From NCBI GenBank assembly GCA_029784825.1, contig JAFMAU010000067.1, forward strand, positions 1 through 9,499: 9,499 bases of DNA, in the 5' to 3' direction. The stretch is from Nitrososphaerota archaeon. Its GTDB lineage: Archaea > Thermoproteota > Nitrososphaeria > Nitrososphaerales > UBA183. The position numbers and the translations under genes were made by a program. This document shows positions 1-6,190 of the stretch, one piece after another (within the stretch, counting starts at the first letter, position 1; every line of letters starts with the position of its first letter). Below the pieces are notes generated by a model. That model was not told where the DNA came from. It saw nothing but the letters and a program-made list of their open reading frames with translations, and ran no database searches.

Positions 1-937
1 AGTTGACCCCGTGGAGTGGGAGCCAGATCCCCTGCAGGAGGATTATGAGCATGATCTGCACTCCGCCTCTCCCCACCGACGAAAGCACTCCCGCCAGGTT
101 GGCGGCGCTGAACATCCGGTTCTTGAAGAGACCCATGTGGAACATCGGGTCGGTGACCTTGGTCTCGATGAAGGGGAAAGCGACGAGGAGGCCGATCCCG
201 GCTACGAGCGAGGCGACCACCCATGGGTCGTACCATCCCATTGGGGAGCTGCCGTAGGGCTCGAGGGCGTAGGTGACGCCCAGTATGAGGAGCGTCAGGC
301 CGGACGCGAACGTGATGTTCCCCCATACGTCTAGCTTCTGCCCCTTGCGTGTTATCCCGTTGTCCTTGAGCTTCCAGTAGGACCACACTGTCCCGAGCGC
401 GCCAACTGGCACGCTCACCAGGAAGATGTACCGCCAGTCGAAGATCGCAAGGACCCCCCCGAGCACCAGCCCGACGAGCGAGCCTGCTATCGCGGCCGTC
501 ATGTTGATCCCGAGGGCCTTCCCCCTTTCCCTCGGAGGGAAGGCGTCGGTGAGTATCGCTGCGCTGTTCGAGAAGAGGAAAGCGCCGCCCACCCCCTGGA
601 TTATCCTGAAGACGATGAGCTCCGAGGCGCCGAGGTCGCCCGTGTTAGGCGTCGCCGCGCAGAGAAGAGATCCGACCGTGAAGATGGCGAAGCCCAGGTT
701 GAACATCCTGACCCTGCCGTAGATGTCCGAGATCCTGCCGAAGGAGACCAGGAGCGTGGACGTAACAAGGCTGTAGCCGAACAGTATCCACAGCAGATAC
801 TCGAACGACGTGAGAGGGTCTATCGCTATGCCCCTGAAGATCGCCGGGAGGGAGATGAGGACTATCGTCCCGTCGATGGCTGCCATCAGAGTCCCGATGG
901 TTGTGTTCGAGAGCGCGACCCACTTGTAATCTACCAA
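1..937 (-). CDS. MFS drug exporter, DHA2 (EmrB/QacA-like) family, partial
   Basis: Proton-driven multidrug-type exporter of the inner membrane; the C-terminal part lies beyond the left edge, so 312 residues are visible of a family that usually has about 480-520. Reading back from the TTG at 937 the frame is open to base 1. A first membrane helix contains the D1-type motif ([11 protein letters not shown], residues 21-31). Motif A is clear ([11 protein letters not shown], 67-77). A motif C-like stretch ([10 protein letters not shown], 152-161) is followed by [13 protein letters not shown] (167-179), the usual DHA2 signature after helix 5. Motif C lacks the customary proline. I chose TTG 937 because AAGGAGG lies 8 bases upstream; an in-frame ATG at residue 18 would cut into helix 1. 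It follows the PadR gene by 17 bases and is almost surely cotranscribed with it. Substrate cannot be told. Confidence 0.9.
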   Translation of the reverse strand, partial: MVDYKWVALSNTTIGTLMAAIDGTIVLISLPAIFRGIAIDPLTSFEYLLWILFGYSLVTSTLLVSFGRISDIYGRVRMFNLGFAIFTVGSLLCAATPNTGDLGASELIVFRIIQGVGGAFLFSNSAAILTDAFPPRERGKALGINMTAAIAGSLVGLVLGGVLAIFDWRYIFLVSVPVGALGTVWSYWKLKDNGITRKGQKLDVWGNITFASGLTLLILGVTYALEPYGSSPMGWYDPWVVASLVAGIGLLVAFPFIETKVTDPMFHMGLFKNRMFSAANLAGVLSSVGRGGVQIMLIILLQGIWLPLHGVN

Positions 938-945
938 CTCGCTAT

Positions 946-952
946 CCTCCTT
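946..952 (-). promoter_or_regulatory. Shine-Dalgarno site of the MFS gene
   Basis: AAGGAGG on the minus strand lies 8 bases before the TTG at 937, starting just after the PadR stop codon (955-957). It is a near-perfect anti-SD match and decides the unusual TTG start of the exporter. Leaderless genes in this window lack such a site. Confidence 0.8.
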
Positions 953-954
953 GT

Positions 955-1518
955 TCAGTGTCTTTTCGTAAACGCCGTACGAGCGGTCAGCGGGGCTTCC
1001 TCAAGCTCTGAATTGACCCATTCGATCTGCGACTCCATGAACACTTTCACTTCCCTGAGATATGCGCCCCTCTCCGACTTTGGGAGCTGAGATATCATCT
1101 GGCGGAACAGGTCGATGCCGTCCTTGTATCGGCTGACCATCGCGGGGACCATCACTGAAGGCGGCAGGATGTCGGCGAAGAGCCTCCCTAGGACGCGCTC
1201 CCGCCTCCCCATGTTGGAGAGACGCGCGCGGAGCCTTTCGAACTCCCTCCTCCCTTTGGGCGATATCGCGTAGGACTTTGGGCCCTTGCCCGCATGGTCG
1301 GCTTGCCTCGCCAACCCGTCGGACACCAGCCCCTTCATGAGCGGGTAGATCGTCCCTGGGCCAGGTTTCCATGCGCCGTCGGTCTTTTCATCTATCTTCT
1401 GCATGATCGAATATCCCGTCTCCGTCCCTCGCGAGAGCTGGGCGAGGATGTAGAGCCTGAGGAACCCCCTGGGGACAGCCTGAGGGTGCAGCCATCTCTT
1501 TGGCAGTGATCGGACCAT
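955..1518 (-). CDS. PadR-family transcriptional regulator
   Basis: A 187-residue DNA-binding protein, probably a ligand-responsive repressor of the neighbouring efflux genes. Residues about 18-95 match the PadR winged helix: [12 protein letters not shown], then [12 protein letters not shown], the hallmark [13 protein letters not shown] (52-64), and a beta-wing ending [14 protein letters not shown] (81-94). Residues 100-187 are helical and charged, as expected for the C-terminal dimerisation arm of PadR proteins with a longer tail. The start is ATG 1518, placed about 6 bases from the transcription start predicted from the TATA box at 1546-1553, so the mRNA is probably leaderless. It is first in an operon with the MFS exporter and diverges from the ABC exporter. 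Direct control of both and of itself is inferred from position and from the inverted repeats at 1555-1578, not shown. Confidence 0.93.
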   Translation of the reverse strand: MVRSLPKRWLHPQAVPRGFLRLYILAQLSRGTETGYSIMQKIDEKTDGAWKPGPGTIYPLMKGLVSDGLARQADHAGKGPKSYAISPKGRREFERLRARLSNMGRRERVLGRLFADILPPSVMVPAMVSRYKDGIDLFRQMISQLPKSERGAYLREVKVFMESQIEWVNSELEEAPLTARTAFTKRH

Positions 1519-1545
1519 GCGAAGGAGAGGCCGTCGTTTCCATGC

Positions 1546-1553
1546 AATATAAA
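1546..1553 (-). promoter_or_regulatory. TATA box of the padR-MFS operon
   Basis: TTTATATT on the minus strand, centred about 31 bases upstream of the ATG at 1518. With the usual archaeal spacing of about 25 bases, transcription would start near 1524, leaving a leader of roughly 6 bases. No Shine-Dalgarno site is placed for this start, which fits a leaderless message. Confidence 0.6.
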
Positions 1554-1554
1554 C

Positions 1555-1578
1555 TAGTATACTATATCGTATTCGATA
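1555..1578. promoter_or_regulatory. Two abutting inverted repeats, likely PadR operator
   Basis: Bases 1555-1564 read TAGTATACTA, a perfect 10-base palindrome. Directly after it, 1565-1578 reads TATCG, four bases, CGATA, a perfect 5+5 inverted repeat. The pair sits between the two facing TATA boxes (1546-1553 minus, 1583-1588 plus) in the gap between the PadR operon and the ABC exporter. A dimeric winged-helix repressor bound here could block TBP/TFB at both promoters. That PadR binds here is inferred; AT-rich short palindromes also arise by chance. Confidence 0.5.
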
Positions 1579-1582
1579 ATCC

Positions 1583-1588
1583 TTAAAT
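1583..1588 (+). promoter_or_regulatory. TATA box of the ABC exporter operon
   Basis: TTAAAT at 1583-1588, centred about 35 bases before the ATG at 1621. The predicted transcription start near 1611 gives a leader of about 10 bases without a good Shine-Dalgarno motif, so near-leaderless translation is likely. Confidence 0.5.
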
Positions 1589-1620
1589 GGACAGGAGCGG
1601 AGGCCGCCTCAGAAAATTCA

Positions 1621-2553
1621 ATGGCTCCCTCTCTTGAAGCTGTCCAGCTGACGAAGAACTTCGGGAGCTTCACCGCGGTCTCCGGGCTCGACCTGAAAGT
1701 CCAGGGGACGAAGTGCGTCGGGTTCCTTGGGCCGAACGGGGCGGGCAAGACCACGACGATGAAAATGTTCACCGGCCTTATTGCGGCGACGAGCGGGTCC
1801 GCGCTGATAAACGGCGTCGATGTAAGCAAGGATAAGAAGTCCGCGCTCGCGTCATGCGCCACCCTCATCGAGACCCCCGAGATCTACTCGTCTTTGACGC
1901 CGAAGGAGGCCCTGTCGATGATATGCGAGATCAGAGGGGTGCCCAAGGCCGAGAGAGGAAAGCGGATAGACGAAGCGCTGGGTCTGGTCAAGATGACCGA
2001 GTGGGAGAACAAGAGGGTAGGGAGCTTCTCAAAGGGGATGAAGCAGAGGGTCAACGTAGCTTCAACCCTCCTGAGCGACCCGGAGGTCATAATCCTCGAC
2101 GAGCCCTCTACCGGGCTGGACCCGAGGGGGATGAGCGAGGTCAGGAGCATAGTGAAGTCTCTGAGCGACAGGCTCGTGTTCATGAGCTCCCACCTGCTCG
2201 CAGAGGTGACCGAAGTCTGCCAGGAGGTGGCGCTTGTAGACCACGGCAAGCTCCTTGTCTACGACACACTCGAGAACGTCACCGCCAGGTTCTCAGGGGG
2301 CGGAGGGTCGGTTCAGGTCGGTTTCAGCCGAATGGTAGACGAGGAAACCGCGTCGAAGGTCTCAAAGTTACAGGGGGTCCAGGGCGTGACGAGGTCCAAC
2401 GACAGGCACCTGATCGTCAGGTTCGACCCGAAGGCAGTATCCCAGGACAAGCTCTTCGAGGGGGTTGCGGGGCTGAAGGCCGGCGCTGTGAGCTTCGAGC
2501 AGGCGTCGGGGCTGGAGGACGCGTATCTGAGCCTCATCAAGGAGACGCTCTGA
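1621..2553 (+). CDS. ABC-2 exporter ATP-binding protein (CcmA/NatA-like)
   Basis: Cytoplasmic ATPase of a two-gene ABC exporter, 310 residues, a normal length for the CcmA-type drug/sodium/antibiotic efflux ATPases. The nucleotide-binding domain spans about residues 5-225. It shows Walker A GPNGAGKT (37-44), signature SFSKGMKQR (135-143), Walker B VIILDEP (156-162), D-loop STGLDP (163-168) and the switch histidine H191 in SSHLL. The Q-loop position is in an ETPEIY context (84-89), as in bacitracin-type exporters. Residues about 230-310 form the small C-terminal domain common in this group. All catalytic residues are present. The stop is one base from the permease start, so the two are translated together. 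Divergent placement from PadR suggests drug-responsive expression; the substrate is unknown. Confidence 0.94.
   Translation: MAPSLEAVQLTKNFGSFTAVSGLDLKVQGTKCVGFLGPNGAGKTTTMKMFTGLIAATSGSALINGVDVSKDKKSALASCATLIETPEIYSSLTPKEALSMICEIRGVPKAERGKRIDEALGLVKMTEWENKRVGSFSKGMKQRVNVASTLLSDPEVIILDEPSTGLDPRGMSEVRSIVKSLSDRLVFMSSHLLAEVTEVCQEVALVDHGKLLVYDTLENVTARFSGGGGSVQVGFSRMVDEETASKVSKLQGVQGVTRSNDRHLIVRFDPKAVSQDKLFEGVAGLKAGAVSFEQASGLEDAYLSLIKETL
2539..2544 (+). promoter_or_regulatory. Shine-Dalgarno site of the ABC permease
   Basis: AAGGAG inside the last codons of the ATPase gene, 10 bases before the ATG at 2555. It supports that start and translation of the permease as the second gene of the operon. Confidence 0.6.
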
Positions 2554-2554
2554 C

Positions 2555-3442
2555 ATGGCGACCAAGGCCAGGGTGGGGAGCGGCTCGCAGATCGGGATCA
2601 TAACCCGGTACAACTTCCTCAACTACTTCAGGGCGCGGAGATTCTACGTCATGCTCTCGATCATGCTCCTCATCTCCCTCCTGTTGACCGCCGTCGTGGG
2701 GTACTACAGGCCAGTCACATTCCTCGGCATCCCAGGGGAGTCTGCGTCCACCGCGGTCCTCGGTTTCTATGGCGCCGGGTGGGGGAGCTTCGTCAGCATC
2801 GTGGTGATACTCTCAGCCGCGTTCTTCGGCGGAGACGCCATATCGGGCGAGTTCCAGAACAGGACGGGCTACTTCCTGGTCCCCAACCCGATCAGGAGGT
2901 CGGCGATCTATGTCGGGAAGTGGATCGCGGCGCTGGCAGCGTCTACTATCATACTCCTGATCTTTGCGGGGGTCATGCTCGCCAACGGGCTCTATTACTT
3001 CCCCGGCAACGTCCCATGGGAATTCGCGCAGTCGGTCGCCTTCGCGTGGATCTATCTGGTGGCAGCCCTTTCTCTGACGTTCGCCTTCAGCTCGCTGTTC
3101 AAGAGCAGCTCGATATCGATCCTCATGAGCGTCATCCTGCTCCTTTTCGTGTTCGGCGTCATCGACACGGTGTCGTCGGCTGTGGCAGGGGTCGAACCAT
3201 GGTACTCCATCACCTACGGCGCGGGGATTATCACGAGCATCCTGAACGTCCCTTACCCCGCGCACCAGCTGACCCAATCGCTCGGCTCCCTCGCAGGCGG
3301 GCCGAACAGGACGAACGCGCGGTTCCAGCTCACCACGTTCAACGCGACCGTCCCCGAAGGGCTTGGGATACTCCTCGTCTACTTCGTGGCGATGGCGGCC
3401 CTGGGGCTCTGGCTGTTCGAGCGGAAAGAGTTCACTTCGTGA
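2555..3442 (+). CDS. ABC-2 family exporter permease
   Basis: Membrane half of the exporter, 295 residues. Six hydrophobic segments can be seen at about 31-50, 73-92, 123-144, 160-182, 186-206 and 268-287, the ABC-2 arrangement. Between helices 2 and 3 is the conserved cytoplasmic loop DAISGEFQNRTGYFLVPNP (94-112), which resembles the coupling region of ABC-2 permeases and ends in basic residues RR. A polar, extracellular stretch of about 55 residues (208-265) precedes the last helix. The short basic N-terminus is cytoplasmic and no signal peptide is needed. The gene starts one base after the ATPase stop. Its own stop (3440-3442) lies one base from the stop of the convergent phosphoesterase gene. 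A homodimer with the ATPase dimer is the expected complex. Confidence 0.9.
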   Translation: MATKARVGSGSQIGIITRYNFLNYFRARRFYVMLSIMLLISLLLTAVVGYYRPVTFLGIPGESASTAVLGFYGAGWGSFVSIVVILSAAFFGGDAISGEFQNRTGYFLVPNPIRRSAIYVGKWIAALAASTIILLIFAGVMLANGLYYFPGNVPWEFAQSVAFAWIYLVAALSLTFAFSSLFKSSSISILMSVILLLFVFGVIDTVSSAVAGVEPWYSITYGAGIITSILNVPYPAHQLTQSLGSLAGGPNRTNARFQLTTFNATVPEGLGILLVYFVAMAALGLWLFERKEFTS

Positions 3443-3443
3443 T

Positions 3444-4388
3444 TCAGCCGCTGGTCAGCATGAAGTCGTGGACCTTGCCGTCCTGAAGGTTCGCTAGCAC
3501 CCCCCTGAGGATGCCGTCGGCGTACTCGCTCCCTGGGTTCAGGCACAGGGTTCGGCCGATCCTGGTGAACCCCTTCGACTCGTGGATGTGCCCGTGCAGG
3601 CCTATGAGCGGCGCGTGCGACTCGATGGACTTCCTCACCGCTGTGCTCCCGGCGTGTATGAACTTGATCCCAAGCCCATCCTTGACGTAGTTGAAGTCGT
3701 GGCTGACCGCCGGCGCCCTGTCCAGCTCGGTGTCGATGGGCGGGACGTGGAGGTTGTAGACTGCGTTTTCGGGCCGCCTGACCTGGGCCGCGAGCGCTTC
3801 GATCATCTCCCCCAGCTTCTCTTCGCTGACCTCTCTGGGACTCTTCCAGGGCGTGGGGTTGGCGTAGCCGAGCGTTATCATCTCGTACCCCCCGTCCAGC
3901 TCCACGACCTTGTTCTCTGGGTTGACCACCGGCCCGGAGTCGACGAGGGCCGAGTCGATCTCCAGCTTGTCGTCGTTCCCAGGAGATATGTAGCACTTCA
4001 CCGGGGTCCCGTTCAGCCTCTCCTGCGCCAGGCCAATCCAGGAGCGCAAGACGTCGGCCATGGCCTCGTCGAAGACCTTGTCCCTTCCGGCGGGGTCAGC
4101 CTGCAGCTCAGCCAGCGCCGCGGGCGTGGTGATGAAGGAGTACTGTCCCGCGTCCTGAAGCGTCTTCCTCACTCCTGGGAGGCCGTCCGCGCCGACCGCC
4201 TTCTTCTCCCCGAACACGGTCGTTTCATACCTGCCGTCCGGTCTCTCGACGATGGGTATCAGCACCTTGCCGGTGATGTCTCCGCCGAGGATGAGCGCGT
4301 CGGCCTTGTACGCCTTGGCCGCGTTGATGAACTTCCTGAAGCACCTGTCAGACCCGTGCACGTCGGTTGTGAAGAAAAGCCTGGGCAA
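3444..4388 (-). CDS. Calcineurin-like metallophosphoesterase
   Basis: A 314-residue soluble two-metal phosphoesterase, related to the Icc-type archaeal phosphoesterases. The metal-binding set is complete: D9 and H11 in TTDVHGS, D37 in GGDITGK, N138-D139 in SPGNDD, H214 in NLHVPP, and H267/H269 in HGHIHE, followed by NPGSEY (284-289). The stretch between the GD and GND motifs is about 100 residues, much longer than in minimal members; it may form an added lid or cap (about 45-125). The start is TTG 4388, since no ATG lies upstream in frame and a TATA box at 4417-4427 predicts transcription from about 4397. It is the last gene of a minus-strand run but appears to have its own promoter. The substrate cannot be read from sequence; phosphodiesters and nucleotides are options. 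Confidence 0.9.
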   Translation of the reverse strand: MPRLFFTTDVHGSDRCFRKFINAAKAYKADALILGGDITGKVLIPIVERPDGRYETTVFGEKKAVGADGLPGVRKTLQDAGQYSFITTPAALAELQADPAGRDKVFDEAMADVLRSWIGLAQERLNGTPVKCYISPGNDDKLEIDSALVDSGPVVNPENKVVELDGGYEMITLGYANPTPWKSPREVSEEKLGEMIEALAAQVRRPENAVYNLHVPPIDTELDRAPAVSHDFNYVKDGLGIKFIHAGSTAVRKSIESHAPLIGLHGHIHESKGFTRIGRTLCLNPGSEYADGILRGVLANLQDGKVHDFMLTSG

Positions 4389-4416
4389 TCTTGGCGAAGG
4401 TGCCGCGGCCTTCAGA

Positions 4417-4427
4417 CCATATTTAAC
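4417..4427 (-). promoter_or_regulatory. TATA box of the metallophosphoesterase gene
   Basis: GTTAAATATGG on the minus strand in the 78-base gap between the glycosidase stop and the phosphoesterase start. Its centre is about 34 bases before the TTG at 4388, predicting a leader of under 10 bases. The rest of the gap shows no strong hairpin or T-run terminator. Confidence 0.5.
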
Positions 4428-4466
4428 ATGGATTTACACGCGCCTGCGAAACCGGCCCGCTTAGGT

Positions 4467-5708
4467 TCAACGGAGGAACTTGAATGGGTCGTCGCCTTTT
4501 GAAGAGGCGTGCGCCGCGAGGTACATGCCGGCGCTCCACGACTGCCCGTACTGCCCCCTCGCCTCTCCCTTCCGCCCGTCGAGCCACTCGTTGAACCCGA
4601 CCGCCTCCCCCTCCCTCAGCACGCCGTTCGCCCTGGCCAGGGCGTCCAGCTGCTCTTGGCCCCCCTCTTTCTCCAGAAGGTTGAGCGCGCACACATAGAA
4701 CCCGCCGACGAATGGCCAGACGCCCCCGTTGTGGTAGTCGAGCGGGCCGCTCCTGTGCTGCACCGGAAGTATCTCGTCGAACTTCTCGTCGTATCCCGCG
4801 TCCCCTTTCTTGTATGGAGGGTCGAGGACGCGTGCCGGGTAGGGGTGCGCAAGGCCCCTCTCCACCACAGTATTCAGGATCGAAGTCGCGGTGTCATCCC
4901 CCGCGGCTCCCCACACCGCGCAGAGCAGATTGGAGAGCGTGTCGAAGTGGGAGTCGATGCGCGCGAAGGAGATGTACTGCAGGTAGTACCTTCCGGTCAT
5001 GTCCACGGCCTTCTGCTCCTTGTGGTGGGTCGCGAGCCTTGGCCAGTACTTCGATATCCTGTCCGCGCTCTCCTCTCTGGGGAGGAAGACGTCAGTGAAC
5101 CTCTCCCGGAGCGACGCGTAATCGAGGAGCCCTATCCCGGTCGCGGGCCTCACCGCGGCACCGAGGAGGTTGCTGAGGCACTTCGTCGCTGTGAGGAACA
5201 GGACGTTGTTGTAGAGCGTCTTGCCTGTCCGCTGGATGGCCGCGTCCATCCAGTCGGCGCCCTGCGGCGAATCGACGAGCCAGGAGTTGTTCGCGTCCTG
5301 GTACCGCACGAACCGATAGGCATCGACCGCGGCGTCGAGAGGGGCACCCAGGAGCGTCCTGTCCTGCGTGGCATGGTAGAGGCTTGCGAGCCCTATCACA
5401 TACCAGCATGAGGAGTCGGTCGAGCCTGAGAACCCGAACTCCGGCTGGTCCGTCACCAGGTCGTAGAAGTTTGCTATCTGCCCAAGCGGAGCGCGGGTCC
5501 TCGCGAAGGTGTCGATCGTCGTCCTGGCTGACTGGAGGAGGGATTCGTCGTGGATGAGGTTCGCGCCAAGGAACGAGATGAAGGCGTCTCTGGCCCAGAC
5601 CTGGTTGTAGTAGGCGTGGGACGCCTTGAGCCCCCTCTGGGTCGCGTTGCGCCTGAGGACGCCGAGGGCTCGCTGATAGGTCGCTTCGACTAGTTCTCCC
5701 AAGGTCAC
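4467..5708 (-). CDS. Six-hairpin glycoside hydrolase (neutral invertase/debranching-like)
   Basis: A 413-residue cytoplasmic (alpha/alpha)6-barrel enzyme that likely hydrolyses a glucoside or storage/compatible-solute sugar. Key stretches are YYNQVWARDAFISF (33-46), GSTDSSCWYVIGL (95-107), ADWMDAAIQR (151-160), LDYHNGGVWPFVGGFYV (323-339) and FNEWLDG (372-378), then GQSWSAGMYLAA (388-399). This order matches GH100 neutral invertases and the related GH63/GH133 debranching-type enzymes. By analogy D152 or D155 would be the acid and E374 the base; this assignment is inferred. No signal peptide or carbohydrate-binding domain is seen, and it is a little shorter than GH100 enzymes. The start shown is GTG 5708, but GAGG lies only 2 bases before it and 8 bases before the in-frame TTG 5702, which may be the true start. 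It follows the CoxG gene by 4 bases. Confidence 0.75.
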   Translation of the reverse strand: MTLGELVEATYQRALGVLRRNATQRGLKASHAYYNQVWARDAFISFLGANLIHDESLLQSARTTIDTFARTRAPLGQIANFYDLVTDQPEFGFSGSTDSSCWYVIGLASLYHATQDRTLLGAPLDAAVDAYRFVRYQDANNSWLVDSPQGADWMDAAIQRTGKTLYNNVLFLTATKCLSNLLGAAVRPATGIGLLDYASLRERFTDVFLPREESADRISKYWPRLATHHKEQKAVDMTGRYYLQYISFARIDSHFDTLSNLLCAVWGAAGDDTATSILNTVVERGLAHPYPARVLDPPYKKGDAGYDEKFDEILPVQHRSGPLDYHNGGVWPFVGGFYVCALNLLEKEGGQEQLDALARANGVLREGEAVGFNEWLDGRKGEARGQYGQSWSAGMYLAAHASSKGDDPFKFLR

Positions 5709-5712
5709 TGCC

Positions 5713-6159
5713 TCATGCGGCGGCTTCCACAGCCGCGGTTATCGACGTGAAGATCTCCGACACCTTCTTTGTGGCGAACCCCTTCAGCAGCGTGGAGCCG
5801 ATCCCGGCCATCACCCCAGTGATGTCCGCGTCCGCCGACCAGCGCATCGTGGTCGACGGCCCGCCGGAGAGCTCGAAGACGCTGGTGATCTTCATCGCGC
5901 TCCCGCTCCCTGACCCCTCGGCCGTCATGGTCGCCTTCGTCGGGGGGGCGGTCTTTCCTATGGTCAACCTCATCCTGAGGGTGCTCGACACAACCGCGAT
6001 CCTTAGCTTGATCTTCGCCTCGAGGCTCGAGCCGTCGAGGACTCGGACATCCTCTGCGTCGGGGAGCGTCTTGGCCACGAAGCCTGGGTCCGTGAGCATC
6101 GAGTAGACCCTGTCCGCGGATGCCTTGATCGCGTTTGAACCTTCCAGATGCAGCTGCAT
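5713..6159 (-). CDS. CoxG-like SRPBCC protein
   Basis: A 148-residue START/SRPBCC-fold protein of the CoxG family (carbon monoxide dehydrogenase subunit G, also found far from CO dehydrogenase). Seen are an opening strand LEGSNAIKASADRVYSMLTD (5-24), the family mark LPDAEDV (32-38), a beta-rich middle, a polar glycine/serine strand pair (80-90), and MAGIGSTLLKGFATKKVSEIF (117-137), the long C-terminal helix with the typical GIG motif. In Cox systems CoxG helps anchor or assemble the molybdenum enzyme at the membrane; elsewhere the role is unknown and it may bind a hydrophobic ligand. No coxL, coxM, coxS or coxD is present here. It starts a probable two-gene unit with the glycosidase, from a TATA box at 6182-6189, with an almost leaderless ATG at 6159. 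It ends in EAAA with no membrane anchor. Confidence 0.82.
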   Translation of the reverse strand: MQLHLEGSNAIKASADRVYSMLTDPGFVAKTLPDAEDVRVLDGSSLEAKIKLRIAVVSSTLRMRLTIGKTAPPTKATMTAEGSGSGSAMKITSVFELSGGPSTTMRWSADADITGVMAGIGSTLLKGFATKKVSEIFTSITAAVEAAA

Positions 6160-6181
6160 GTCCGGTTGCAGACCTGACGCG

Positions 6182-6189
6182 GTTAAAAT
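6182..6189 (-). promoter_or_regulatory. TATA box of the coxG-glycosidase unit
   Basis: ATTTTAAC on the minus strand, directly downstream of the acyl-CoA dehydrogenase stop (6191-6193). Its centre is about 26 bases before the ATG at 6159, so transcription would begin at or within a few bases of the start codon. This implies that the unit can be transcribed separately from the dehydrogenase. Confidence 0.5.
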
Positions 6190-6190
6190 C

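Noticed and set aside
1554..1868. Minus-strand open frame of 104 codons over the ABC promoter and ATPase start
   Set aside because: It crosses the divergent promoter region and is antisense to the Walker A region of a clear ATPase gene.
4461..4480. GGTTCAA resembling a tRNA T-loop
   Set aside because: No acceptor or anticodon stems could be built around it and it overlaps the end of the glycosidase gene.
3582..5411. Long plus-strand open frames (3582-4502, 4509-5411) opposite the phosphoesterase and glycosidase
   Set aside because: They are low in recognisable motifs, rich in Arg/Pro/Val from GC-rich reverse-complement coding, and overlap genes with complete catalytic motifs.
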